Source: Defluviicoccus sp. (GTDB taxonomy: Bacteria; Pseudomonadota; Alphaproteobacteria; Rhodospirillales; Defluviicoccaceae). Taken from it: DNA of 64,000 bases. The number at the start of each line of letters is the position of its first letter. The stretch's first letter is position 1. The notes beneath the pieces were generated by a model. The model searched no databases. It was not told where the DNA came from and saw nothing but the letters and a program-made list of their open reading frames with translations. The translations under genes were made by a program, and so were the position numbers. This document shows, piece after piece, positions 27,373-35,947 of this stretch. Location: NCBI GenBank assembly GCA_029624735.1, contig JARSSM010000006.1, forward strand, positions 81,265-145,264, read 5' to 3'.

Positions 27373-28370
27373 CAGGAAGCCTCGCTCGACTGGGGTGTCG
27401 ATCCGTTTGCGGGAAAGTCCGGTAGCAGCAAGCGCGCCAGCGACATCGGATTGATGGGCGCCAAGCCGCTTGCGACCTCAGCGTTGACACTGACGTCGGC
27501 AAACGCCAGCTGACCGGCGTCGGCCACTGCCAGCAGTCCCCCTAAGCGACGCGAAACATCGAGCCGCGTTGCCAGCAGGCGGCGGACACCGGCGGCAGCG
27601 AAACGCTCGCCGATTTCGGCCGCTTCGCCCGGATCGCCGCCGGCCGGCAGTACCAGGACCGGCTCGGCTCCGGCAGCAAGCGCCAGTTCCATCATTTCGT
27701 TCATCTCGCTTTCGGCAAAGGGGTTGGTTCCGGCGGTATCGATGATCGTGAGCGTCCCGTTCTTCTGAGGCAACGCGGCGACGAGTTCTTCCGCCGTCCC
27801 GGCCGGTGCGAACGGGACCGCGAGGATCTGCGTAAAGGCCTGCAACTGCTCGATGCCCCCTGCCCGCTTGATGTCCGCGGTGATGGCCCCGACCGCACGC
27901 CCGCTGCGCCGCGCCCGCGTCAGGATCTTGGCGGCCGCGATTGTCTTGCCGGCTCCCGGCGGCCCAACCAGCATCAGCGGCCGGACTTGAAGCCGCTCGA
28001 CGATAGGCTGGAAGGTGAACGCCTCATCGAGCGCACCGCCCAGCGCTGCCACCGTGCCGGCAGAGGCAAAGCGTGCGCCTGCCGCCGCCAGCCGCGCCGA
28101 GAGCGGAAGCGGAACGTTGTGATACGCGAGTGCCTGCTCGATCGCCGTGCCGGCATCGGGCGCAGCGGCATCATCCCCATCGTCAGCAGCGGACGCGGGA
28201 GCAGGCTGTTGGTCGCGGCCGATGTCGTCTTCGAGCGCAGCGGTCAGCCGGACGCTGCGGCCGTTCTGTGCCGAATGGGTGGCGACGATGATCGCGTCCT
28301 CGCCCATCTCGCGGCGGACGAGATCCATCGCCTTGCTCATCGAATCGGCGACGAAGGTCTTAAGCCGCAT
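27372..28370 (-). CDS. flhF: Flagellar biosynthesis GTPase FlhF
   Basis: 332-residue SRP-type GTPase. An N-terminal basic region (MRLKTFVADSMSKAMDLVRREMGEDAIIVATH) precedes the NG domain: P-loop GPPGAGKTIAAAK, IDTAGTNP, and the C-terminal SLARLLLP. It places the flagellum at the pole. It is short for the family because the linker between the basic and NG domains is small. Follows flhA by a few bases and overlaps flhG. Confidence 0.92.
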   Translation of the reverse strand: MRLKTFVADSMSKAMDLVRREMGEDAIIVATHSAQNGRSVRLTAALEDDIGRDQQPAPASAADDGDDAAAPDAGTAIEQALAYHNVPLPLSARLAAAGARFASAGTVAALGGALDEAFTFQPIVERLQVRPLMLVGPPGAGKTIAAAKILTRARRSGRAVGAITADIKRAGGIEQLQAFTQILAVPFAPAGTAEELVAALPQKNGTLTIIDTAGTNPFAESEMNEMMELALAAGAEPVLVLPAGGDPGEAAEIGERFAAAGVRRLLATRLDVSRRLGGLLAVADAGQLAFADVSVNAEVASGLAPINPMSLARLLLPDFPANGSTPQSSEAS

Positions 28371-28376
28371 TGCTGA

Positions 28377-30545
28377 TCATCCGCCCTGCTGCTGGCCGCC
28401 GGAGACCTGGCCGCCTGAGACCTGGCCGCCAGAGATCTGGCCTACCGAACGGATGCGCGCCCGCGGGTGAATCTCGGCGTGCGAGATCACTGCCGTTAAG
28501 GGCCGGAAGCGCTCGATGATCGAGCGCACCAGCGGCCGCAACAGGGGGCCGGTCAGGAGTACCGGCGTCACGCCCGCAAGGGCCTGCTGCTCGAATTCGC
28601 GGCGAACGGCGGCGATGAACACGTGCAACCGGCTGGGCGGCAAGGCCAGCTGGCGGTCATCGCCGTTGCCAACCAGGGCCGCGCTCATCTCCTGCTCCCA
28701 CTCTGCGCTCAGTGCCAGGAAGGGAACGCAGCCCTGCTCATCGACGTTCATGTCGGTGATCTGGCGCGCCAACCGGCTGCGGACGTGCTCGGTGATCTGG
28801 ATCAGGCTGCGAGTCGAAGCGCAGCTCTCGGCGATGCCTTCGAGGATGGTCGAGAGGTCGCGGATCGAGATCCGCTCTGCCAGCAGGTTCTGCAGCACTT
28901 TCTGCACGCCGGTGTACGTAATCTGCGCCGGAATCAGGTCGCCGATCAGTTTCTGGTGCGTTTTGTCCAGTTCATCCAGGAGCTTGCGGGTTTCGACATA
29001 GGACAGCATGTCGGCCATGTTGTCCTTGATGACTTCCGTCAGGTGCGTGGTCACCACTGTCGACGGCTCCACCACGGTGTAGCCGCGCAAGAGCGCATCC
29101 TCCCGGTGCTGCGGATCGACCCACATCGCCGGCAGGCCGAAGGTTGGCTCGCGGGTTTTTTCGCCCGACAGCAAGATGGTGTCGCCACGCGGATCCATGA
29201 TCAGCAGCATGCCGGCGCGGATTTCGCCGCGGCCCGCCTGCACCTCCCGGATCCGGATGACGTAGCCCTCAGGCTGAAGCTGGACGTTGTCCTGAATGCG
29301 CACGCTCGGCAGTACAAAGCCGAACTCGCCGGCCAACTGACGGCGCAGCGCCTTGATCTGATCCGTCAGTTTGGCGCCGTTGACGTTGCCGCCAACCAGC
29401 GGCAGCAGCGCGTAGCCGAGTTCGAGGCGGATCTCGTCCATCTTGAGCGCGGTCGAGATGGGCTCTTCAGCCGGTGCTTCGTCGTTCCGGACGACCTTCG
29501 CCGCCGCCTCGGCCGCGGTCTTCAGAGCCTGTTTGCGCAGAAACCACCCGAGCCCGCCGATCGCCGTGGCGAGTGAAAGGAACGGCACCGCCGGCACGCC
29601 GGGCAATAGCGCAAGGACGGTGAGCAGCCCCGCACTCAAGCCCAGGACTTTCGGATTTCTGCCCAGCTGGCCGAAGACGGCGTTGTTGGTCGAGCCGGAG
29701 ACGGACGCCTTGGTGACGATGATGCCGGCTGCAGTCGATGTCAGCAGGGCCGGGATCTGCGAGACCAGGCCATCACCCACCGTAAGGCGGGTGAAGTTTT
29801 CGGCCGCTGCCAGGAGGCTCATGTCCTTTTGGCCGACGCCGATGATGATCCCCGCCAGGATATTGATGACGGTGATGAGAAGGCCCGCGATCGCATCGCC
29901 GCGGACGAACTTGCCGGCGCCATCCATTGCGCCAAAGAAACCGCTCTCCTCCTCCAGTTCGCGGCGCCGCTTGCGAGCCTCATCCTCGGTGATCAGGCCC
30001 GCGGACAGATCGGCGTCGATCGCCATCTGCTTGCCGGGCATCGCGTCGAGGGTGAAACGGGCGGACACTTCCGCGATGCGGCCCGAACCCTTGGTGATAA
30101 CGACGAAGTTGACGATGATCAGGATCGCAAAAACGATGATCCCGATCAGGAAATCGCCGCCCATGACGAAGCCGCCAAAGGCTTCGATGACATGGCCGGC
30201 CGCCGACGGCCCCTCGTGCCCGTGCGTCAGGATCAGCCGCGTGGTGGCGAGGTTGAGCGCCAGGCGGATCATCGTCGCGAGCAGAAGAATGGTCGGAAAG
30301 GCGTTGAATTCGAGCGGCTTCTCGACGAACAGCGCCGTCAGCAGGATCAACACCGAAAGCGTGATCGACACGGCGAGGCTGATGTCGAGCAGCCAGCGCG
30401 GCAGCGGCAGGATCAGCACCGCGAGCGTGGCCAGGACGGCCAGTGCCAGTGCCATGTCGCGAAAACCGACAAGCACGCCAAGGCGGCGCTCGAGAAGCTC
30501 AAGGAGGCCGGGCGTGGCGGGCGCTGCGGCGGCGGTGTCGGTCAT
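28377..30545 (-). CDS. flhA: Flagellar export gate protein FlhA
   Basis: 722 residues. An N-terminal membrane domain of about eight TM segments (roughly 30-350, including GGFVMGGDFLIGIIVFAILI and DLSAGLITEDEARKRRRE) is followed by a large cytoplasmic domain that docks export chaperones and FliI substrates (about 370-690). FlhA is the export gate of the flagellar type III apparatus. Its C-terminus carries a short tail of SGGQ units (see the repeat feature), absent from typical FlhA. It follows flbD and precedes flhF. Confidence 0.95.
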   Translation of the reverse strand: MTDTAAAAPATPGLLELLERRLGVLVGFRDMALALAVLATLAVLILPLPRWLLDISLAVSITLSVLILLTALFVEKPLEFNAFPTILLLATMIRLALNLATTRLILTHGHEGPSAAGHVIEAFGGFVMGGDFLIGIIVFAILIIVNFVVITKGSGRIAEVSARFTLDAMPGKQMAIDADLSAGLITEDEARKRRRELEEESGFFGAMDGAGKFVRGDAIAGLLITVINILAGIIIGVGQKDMSLLAAAENFTRLTVGDGLVSQIPALLTSTAAGIIVTKASVSGSTNNAVFGQLGRNPKVLGLSAGLLTVLALLPGVPAVPFLSLATAIGGLGWFLRKQALKTAAEAAAKVVRNDEAPAEEPISTALKMDEIRLELGYALLPLVGGNVNGAKLTDQIKALRRQLAGEFGFVLPSVRIQDNVQLQPEGYVIRIREVQAGRGEIRAGMLLIMDPRGDTILLSGEKTREPTFGLPAMWVDPQHREDALLRGYTVVEPSTVVTTHLTEVIKDNMADMLSYVETRKLLDELDKTHQKLIGDLIPAQITYTGVQKVLQNLLAERISIRDLSTILEGIAESCASTRSLIQITEHVRSRLARQITDMNVDEQGCVPFLALSAEWEQEMSAALVGNGDDRQLALPPSRLHVFIAAVRREFEQQALAGVTPVLLTGPLLRPLVRSIIERFRPLTAVISHAEIHPRARIRSVGQISGGQVSGGQVSGGQQQGG
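28394..28438 (-). repeat. Three 15-nt tandem repeats in the flhA C-terminus
   Basis: Units at 28394-28408, 28409-28423 and 28424-28438, differing by a few bases, code for the C-terminal SGGQ-type tail of FlhA. Slipped-strand changes could alter the length by whole pentapeptides without a frameshift. Confidence 0.75.
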
Positions 30546-30578
30546 GATCGTCGATCGGTCCCGGGCATCGCTGGCGGC

Positions 30579-31934
30579 CTACTCCTGCAGCCCGACCAGC
30601 TGGCCGGCCGGCGGGACCGGGATCCCTTCGCTCGCGTACTGGCGCAGCTTGTTGCGCAAGGTGCGGATCGAGATGCCGAGCACCGTGGCGGCGTGGGTCC
30701 GGTTGCCGAGGCAATGCTGGAGCGTGTCGATGATCAGCGATCGCTCCATATCCGCAAGCGTGGTGCCGACCGCGACGGGTTCAACGCTTGCAGTGCCCTC
30801 GGCACGGCTGCCGGCGGCACGGCCGAGGCTGCTTTCCGGCGGACCGAGGATGATCGCCTCCGGGCCGATCGTTTCGCCGTTCGCCAGCAGTACGGCCCGA
30901 TGGATGGCGTTCTCCAGTTCGCGCACGTTGCCGGGCCAGGCGTAGTCGATGAGCAGACGCTCCGCCTGCGGATTAAGCCGCCGCGCCTCGGCACCGTTAA
31001 GCTCGGCGTACTTGGCAATGAAATGACTAGCGAGAAGCGAGATATCGCCGCGCCTTTCGGCGAGCGGCGGCAGCCGCAGGCTCACAACGTTCAACCGGAA
31101 ATAGAGATCCTCGCGAAAGGTTCCGTCGCGCACGCATGCTTCAAGGTTGCGGTTGGATGTCGCAAGCAGGCGAACGTTGATCCGGATCGTTTGGCTGCCG
31201 CCGACGCGGGTGATCTCCCGCTCCTGGACCGCGCGCAGGAGCTTAGCCTGCAGGCGCGGGTCCATCTCGCTCACTTCATCCAGCAGCAGGGTCCCGCCGT
31301 GCGCCTCCTCGAAGCGGCCGGTGCGCCGGGCAACCGCACCGGTGAAGGCGCCCTTCTCGTGACCGAACAGTTCCGATTCCAACAGCGCGTCCGGGATAGC
31401 GGCACAGTTGATCGCGACGAATGGCTCCGCCGCCCGCTTGCTGCGGCCGTGCAGATAGCGCGCCATCACCTCCTTGCCGGTTCCGGAAGCGCCCAGGATC
31501 AGAACGCTCGCATCGCTTGCGGCAACCCGGTCCGCCAGCGCCAGCACCTCGGCCATGCGCGGATCGGCGTACAGCAAGGCGCGCTCGTCATGCGCAACCG
31601 CAGCCAGGATCGCGCCGATCAGCTCGGCGTGCGGTGGCAAGGGGATGTAGTCCTTGGCGCCGGCCTTGATCGCAGCGACCGCCTTGCGCGCATCGTTGCC
31701 GATGCCGCAGGCGACGACGGGAACACTGATCCGTTCCGAACGCAGGCCCGTGATCAGCGCGGCGATGTCGAGGGCAACGTCGGCGAGGATGACATCGGTG
31801 CCCTTGCCGGCGCGAACATGAGCAAGCCCGGTCGCGATGTCGTCCGCACAAGCGACCTGGGCGCCGCGATCGCGGGCGATCTTGCTCGCCGTGCCGACTT
31901 CGCCCCCGAGCAGCCCGATTATGAGCAGCCGCAT
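30579..31934 (-). CDS. flbD: Sigma-54-dependent flagellar regulator FlbD
   Basis: 451 residues: N-terminal receiver-like domain (1 to about 115), AAA+ domain (GASGTGKE at about 150, GAFTGA loop, GGTLLLDEVSEM, SNRNLE), and C-terminal Fis-type HTH (LGISIRTLRNKLRQY). It activates sigma-54 promoters for late flagellar genes. The receiver lacks the usual acidic pocket near the N-terminus (LLIIGLLGG instead of DD-type residues), although an Asp is at VILADVALD and the Lys at AKDYIPLP remains, typical for FlbD regulated by the trans-acting FliX rather than phosphorylation. Part of the fliN-flhA run. Confidence 0.9.
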   Translation of the reverse strand: MRLLIIGLLGGEVGTASKIARDRGAQVACADDIATGLAHVRAGKGTDVILADVALDIAALITGLRSERISVPVVACGIGNDARKAVAAIKAGAKDYIPLPPHAELIGAILAAVAHDERALLYADPRMAEVLALADRVAASDASVLILGASGTGKEVMARYLHGRSKRAAEPFVAINCAAIPDALLESELFGHEKGAFTGAVARRTGRFEEAHGGTLLLDEVSEMDPRLQAKLLRAVQEREITRVGGSQTIRINVRLLATSNRNLEACVRDGTFREDLYFRLNVVSLRLPPLAERRGDISLLASHFIAKYAELNGAEARRLNPQAERLLIDYAWPGNVRELENAIHRAVLLANGETIGPEAIILGPPESSLGRAAGSRAEGTASVEPVAVGTTLADMERSLIIDTLQHCLGNRTHAATVLGISIRTLRNKLRQYASEGIPVPPAGQLVGLQE

Positions 31935-31964
31935 GTGTTCATATCCTCAACGCGCCCCGCAGCC

Positions 31965-32327
31965 CTAACCGGATGCACGGTCACCCTTGACGATCTCGGT
32001 CATCGTCACGCCCAGCCGGTCCTCGACAACGACGACTTCGCCGCGCGCCACCAGCCGATTGTTGACATAGATGTCGATCGCCTCGCCGACCTTGCGGTCG
32101 AGCTCGACGACGGCGCCGCGGCCCAGTTTGAGCAACTGGTTGACCTCCATCGTCGCCTTGCCGAGAACAGCCGAAACCTGAACCGGAATGTCATAGACGG
32201 CTTCCAGGTCCTGGACGGTGTTTGATTCGTCTTTGGCCGCGCTCATGGTGCTCCTTGCGCTTTCCGTCGCCTGCGGCTCGTCGATTGCCGTTAGCTGCTT
32301 GAGATTAAGCGGGTTCTCGTCTGCCAT
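31965..32327 (-). CDS. fliN: Flagellar motor switch protein FliN
   Basis: 120 residues with the SpoA-type C-terminal domain (about 45-115): YDIPVQVSAVLGKATMEVNQLLKLGRGAVVELDRKVGEAIDIYVNNRLVARGEVVVVEDRLGV is its span, with the conserved LGRG and DRKVGE. It forms the C-ring with FliG and FliM and docks FliH. The N-terminus (about 40 residues) is variable. Lies 15 bp after fliH. Confidence 0.93.
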   Translation of the reverse strand: MADENPLNLKQLTAIDEPQATESARSTMSAAKDESNTVQDLEAVYDIPVQVSAVLGKATMEVNQLLKLGRGAVVELDRKVGEAIDIYVNNRLVARGEVVVVEDRLGVTMTEIVKGDRASG

Positions 32328-32342
32328 CGCGCCCTCCGCCGC

Positions 32343-33059
32343 TCACCGCCCCGTGTTGCCAGTGCTCAGCAACAAGGTGCCCTGGGCCGAGGTGCCCGGG
32401 TCGCCTTCCTCCGCGCGCTCAACGCCGTAACCGGTCGTACGCGCGAGGATGCTGTCGATCTCGCCCCAAATGGCGCGCGGGCAGCGGATCGCGCCGCCAT
32501 CGGCCCATTCGATCGTGCACGCGTCCTCCGCGACGCTCGGATCGGGAATGATCGCTACTCTGCCGGCGTAACCGCGTTCGGCGGCAAGCGCTGCGGTCCG
32601 TTCGCTGGCAGCGGCCGCGAGGCTCGGGTGGACGGCGACCGTCAGCCGCGGTTGTTGCGGGAGGTGGCGCATCACGTCTGTGAGCACGCCCTCGAGCTCG
32701 GTCAGGCCCTGGCGGCGGCAGGTTTCCGGCAGCAGCTTGCGCGCGATCGCAACCGCAAGCTCGGTCGCTTCCCGGGCGGCGGCGGCGCCGATCGCTTCCG
32801 TCTCGCGAAAGAGATCGGCCAATCGTGCCGCGATCGCCTCGCATGCCACTGTCAGCCGCCTGCGGTCGTCAGCCTCAGCCTCGGCCCGCGCCAGCGCTTG
32901 GCCTTGCGCAACGCCGTCGGCACGTGCCGCCCGGAGATCGCTCTCGTCGAACTGCTTCGCGGGCGGTCGTTCGCCGGCAACCGAACCGCGCGCGGCAGAA
33001 GCGGACGCGGCGGTGCCACCGAACTGGCGCTCAAACAGGTAGGGTCGGCTTGCGGCCAT
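32343..33059 (-). CDS. fliH: Flagellar assembly protein FliH
   Basis: 238 residues; I chose the ATG at 33059 (MAASRPYLFERQFGG), 16 bp after the fliG stop, because the longer reading enters fliG in another frame. It shows the FliH-like pattern: an N-terminal F-box like SRPYLFERQF, a long charged alpha-helical stretch (about 75-140), and a C-terminal part with VAVHPSL and DPSVAEDACTIEWADGG. It inhibits the export ATPase FliI and tethers it to the C-ring. fliI itself is not in the block. Confidence 0.87.
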   Translation of the reverse strand: MAASRPYLFERQFGGTAASASAARGSVAGERPPAKQFDESDLRAARADGVAQGQALARAEAEADDRRRLTVACEAIAARLADLFRETEAIGAAAAREATELAVAIARKLLPETCRRQGLTELEGVLTDVMRHLPQQPRLTVAVHPSLAAAASERTAALAAERGYAGRVAIIPDPSVAEDACTIEWADGGAIRCPRAIWGEIDSILARTTGYGVERAEEGDPGTSAQGTLLLSTGNTGR

Positions 33060-33075
33060 TGCGTCCTGAACTCCG

Positions 33076-34098
33076 CTAGTAAACCAGCTCGTCGCTGCTG
33101 TCGCCGCCACTGCTGAGAATGATCTCGTTGGCATCGGCAAGCGACTTGGCGGTCGCCACAATGGCGGACTGAGCCTCATCGACATCGCGCAGCCGGACCG
33201 GCCCCGTCGCGGCCATGTCGTCGCGCATCATTTTCGCGGCGCGCTCCGACATGTTGGAAAAGAAGATTTCCTTCATGGCCTCGGACGCGCCCTTGAGCGC
33301 GATCATGAGCTGCTCCTTCGGTACCTGGCGCAGCAGAACCTGAACGCCGGACGGATCGAGACGCTGCAGATCCTCGAACGTGAACATCAGCTGCTTGATC
33401 TGCTGCGCCATGTCTGGTGTCCGCTCCTCCAAGGCCGCCATGAAGCGGTTTTCCGTGCTGCGGTCGAAGCTGTTGAAGATCTCTGCCATCAATCCCTTGG
33501 AATCCGCCCGGTTGCTGCGGGCGAGATTGGTCATGAACTCGGTCCGGAGCGTCTTCTCGACGTGGGCAAGAATATCCTTCTGCACCGTCTCCATCCGCAG
33601 CATGCGCATGACGACCTCCATCGCGAAGTTCTCGGGCAGGAGCGCCAGGACGCGCGCTGCATGCGATGGCTTGACCTTGGTCAGGATGACAGCGACGGTC
33701 TGCGGATATTCGTTCTTGAGGTAGTTGGCGAGAACGGCCTCGTTGACGTTGCCGAGCTTGTCCCACATCGTCCGACCGGAGGGACCGCGGATTTCCTCCA
33801 TGATCTGCTGGACGCGCTCGGGATTCATCACCTTGGTCAACAGCCGCTCGGTCGACTCGAACGTGCCGACCAGGGACCCTGACGTTGAAAGCTGCTCGGA
33901 AAAGCTCTTAATCAGCTCCTCGACGAGGCTCGCATTCACCGTCCCAAGTGTCGCCATGTAACTGGAGAGCGATCTGATCTCCTCGTCATCCATCATCTGA
34001 AGAATCTTGCCAGCTTGCGCTTCCTGGAGCGACAGCATAAAGACTGCTGCCTTCTGCGGCCCCATCAAGTCTCGCATTTCTGTCTTGGTGCGGCTCAC
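33076..34098 (-). CDS. fliG: Flagellar motor switch protein FliG
   Basis: 340 residues, from a GTG at 34098 with AGGA about 8 nt upstream (an ATG at 34077 is an alternative). The three ARM-like domains of FliG are visible: [20 protein letters not shown] near the N-terminus, [26 protein letters not shown] in the middle, and the torque helix region with [26 protein letters not shown] in the C-terminal domain, which interacts with MotA. It sits between fliF and fliH. Confidence 0.94.
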   Translation of the reverse strand: MSRTKTEMRDLMGPQKAAVFMLSLQEAQAGKILQMMDDEEIRSLSSYMATLGTVNASLVEELIKSFSEQLSTSGSLVGTFESTERLLTKVMNPERVQQIMEEIRGPSGRTMWDKLGNVNEAVLANYLKNEYPQTVAVILTKVKPSHAARVLALLPENFAMEVVMRMLRMETVQKDILAHVEKTLRTEFMTNLARSNRADSKGLMAEIFNSFDRSTENRFMAALEERTPDMAQQIKQLMFTFEDLQRLDPSGVQVLLRQVPKEQLMIALKGASEAMKEIFFSNMSERAAKMMRDDMAATGPVRLRDVDEAQSAIVATAKSLADANEIILSSGGDSSDELVY

Positions 34099-34107
34099 GG
34101 GAGCTTC

Positions 34108-35751
34108 CTAGTCTTCTGCATGGAGCCAGGTCCGCAGGATGGCGAGCGCCTGTTCCGGGTGCCGCTCGACAAAATCGCCCAGCTTCTTGACCGACGATGC
34201 CTTCACCCGCCCCTCCACCTGCTCAAGATCGACCATGTCCTCTCCGGGTGGCGGCAGAGAAGCAGGACCGCTGCCAGCCGGGCCGGCGAGCGCCACCGGT
34301 TGGCCTGCTGCGCCGACCAGCTGCGGCTGGGCCGCTCCGCCTGCGACGGGAACACTCGCCAGCAGACGGGAAACAATCGGCCGTACCACCAGCAGCAGGA
34401 CGAGGAGCGCCAGCACGCTGAGTGCCGTAAACTTGCCGATGCGGAACAGGTCGTCCTTGTCGAGACCGAAGAAGAGGCCCGTGTCGACCTCGGCGCCGCC
34501 GTTCACGTCGGCAAAGCGCATGTTGACCACGTCAACCGTGTCGCCGCGTTCCGCATTGAAGCCGACGGCGCCCCGCACCAGCGCCCGCAGCTGCTCAAGC
34601 TCTTCTGCCGAACGTGGCTGGTAGGTCGCGGTATCGTTGGCCGGGTCGGGAACGTAGTTGCCGTCCACCAGCACCGCGACCGAGAGTTTTTCGATCGATC
34701 CGATCTGGCGCACGCTGTTGATCACTTTGCGCGAAATCTCGTAGTTGATCGTTTCGTCGTTGCGGGTGTCGCTTGACGTGCTCGCCGCGGCACTGCCGGC
34801 TGCTCCGCCGGCGTTCGGCAATTCGTTGGCCACCGTCACTGGCGGGACGTCATCGTGCTCGTTGCTGACGCCTTTCTGCTCGACGTTGCGGCTCGAACGG
34901 ACAACCTGACCGTCAGGGTCGTAACGCTCCTCGGTCGTGTTGACGCGGTCGAAGTTCATCGCCACGGAGACTTCCGCCCGCACCCGGTTCGGGCCGACGA
35001 CGCGCTCCAGCAGCTGCTCGATCGTGCGCGCGAGCTGCCCCTGCAGCTCAAGCCTGCGCTCCTGATTGGTTGCGCCGCTGGTGGCTGGATCGAGATCGCC
35101 ATCGTTGCGCCGGCTGAGCAACGTGCCGCGGTTGTCGACCAACGAGATCCGATCGCTGCTCAAGCCCGGCACGGCTGAGGCGACGAGATTCTGGATGGCG
35201 ACCACCTGCGCCGGTTCGAGACGGGCAGCGCCGCGCATCTGCAACAGGATCGACGCGCTGGGTTCCTGGCGATCGCGGCTGAACAGCTCGCGCCGCGGCA
35301 TGACCAGGTGGACACGCGCGTTCTTGACCGTGCCGATGGAGCGGATCGTTCGCGCCAGTTCGCCTTCGAGCGCGCGTACCAGGTTCACGTTCTGGAGAAA
35401 AGTCGTGCTGCCGAGCGCGCTGTTGGCATCGAACAACTCGTAGCCGAGGCTGCCGCCGCCCGGGATGTTCTGCTCGGCGAGTTCGACCCGGGTTCGAGCG
35501 ACCTCATCGCGTGGCACCAGAACGGCGGTGCCGCCGCCCTGCAGCCGGTAGGGCACGGCCTTAGCTTCGAGATGGGCGATGATGCGCGATGAATCGCTCA
35601 TCTCGAGGTCGCCGTAGAGGAGCGCGTACTCGGGCTCGGAAATCATCACGGCGAGCCATGCGAAGAAGCCGAGCGAGCCGAGCGCGACGACGGCCAGCGC
35701 CGCCAGGCGTCCTGCTCCCAAAGCACGTGCGAGCCTTCGCAAATTCGCCAT
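34108..35751 (-). CDS. fliF: Flagellar MS-ring protein FliF
   Basis: 547 residues with an N-terminal TM at about 20-40, the ring-building modules (ALLYGDLEMSDSSRIIAHLEAK; GGSLGYELFD; VPGLSSDRISLVDNRG), a variable periplasmic loop, and a second TM at about 445-465 followed by a short cytoplasmic FliG-binding tail (AILRTWLHAED). It forms the MS ring in the inner membrane. It is 9 bp upstream of fliG, so the two are co-transcribed. Confidence 0.94.
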   Translation of the reverse strand: MANLRRLARALGAGRLAALAVVALGSLGFFAWLAVMISEPEYALLYGDLEMSDSSRIIAHLEAKAVPYRLQGGGTAVLVPRDEVARTRVELAEQNIPGGGSLGYELFDANSALGSTTFLQNVNLVRALEGELARTIRSIGTVKNARVHLVMPRRELFSRDRQEPSASILLQMRGAARLEPAQVVAIQNLVASAVPGLSSDRISLVDNRGTLLSRRNDGDLDPATSGATNQERRLELQGQLARTIEQLLERVVGPNRVRAEVSVAMNFDRVNTTEERYDPDGQVVRSSRNVEQKGVSNEHDDVPPVTVANELPNAGGAAGSAAASTSSDTRNDETINYEISRKVINSVRQIGSIEKLSVAVLVDGNYVPDPANDTATYQPRSAEELEQLRALVRGAVGFNAERGDTVDVVNMRFADVNGGAEVDTGLFFGLDKDDLFRIGKFTALSVLALLVLLLVVRPIVSRLLASVPVAGGAAQPQLVGAAGQPVALAGPAGSGPASLPPPGEDMVDLEQVEGRVKASSVKKLGDFVERHPEQALAILRTWLHAED

Positions 35752-35854
35752 CGTGGTCCCCGCTGCCGGGGAGGATGGGACGCGGAACCGCCCGCGCGCT
35801 CCCTGGTCAGCTGGCCAACGCTACCGAACTCCCGGTGAACAAGCGGTTAACTGC

Positions 35855-35869
35855 CCTTGGAATCCAAGG
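35855..35869. promoter_or_regulatory. 15-bp palindrome in the flgE-fliF gap
   Basis: Perfect CCTTGGA-A-TCCAAGG in the middle of the 196-bp gap upstream of fliF, on the minus-strand transcription path. No T tract follows, so an operator or spacer role is more likely than a terminator. The regulator is not identifiable. Confidence 0.4.
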
Positions 35870-35947
35870 ACAAAGCGCGCGCGCTGAACCCATCCCACGC
35901 CGCCTTAAGCGGGGGATGCGCTCAGCAGCGGATCGCCGGTGCCACGC

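Noticed and set aside
35752..35947. Sigma-54 promoter before fliF
   Set aside because: A TGGCAC element occurs on the minus strand but the matching -12 TTGC is missing at the correct spacing.
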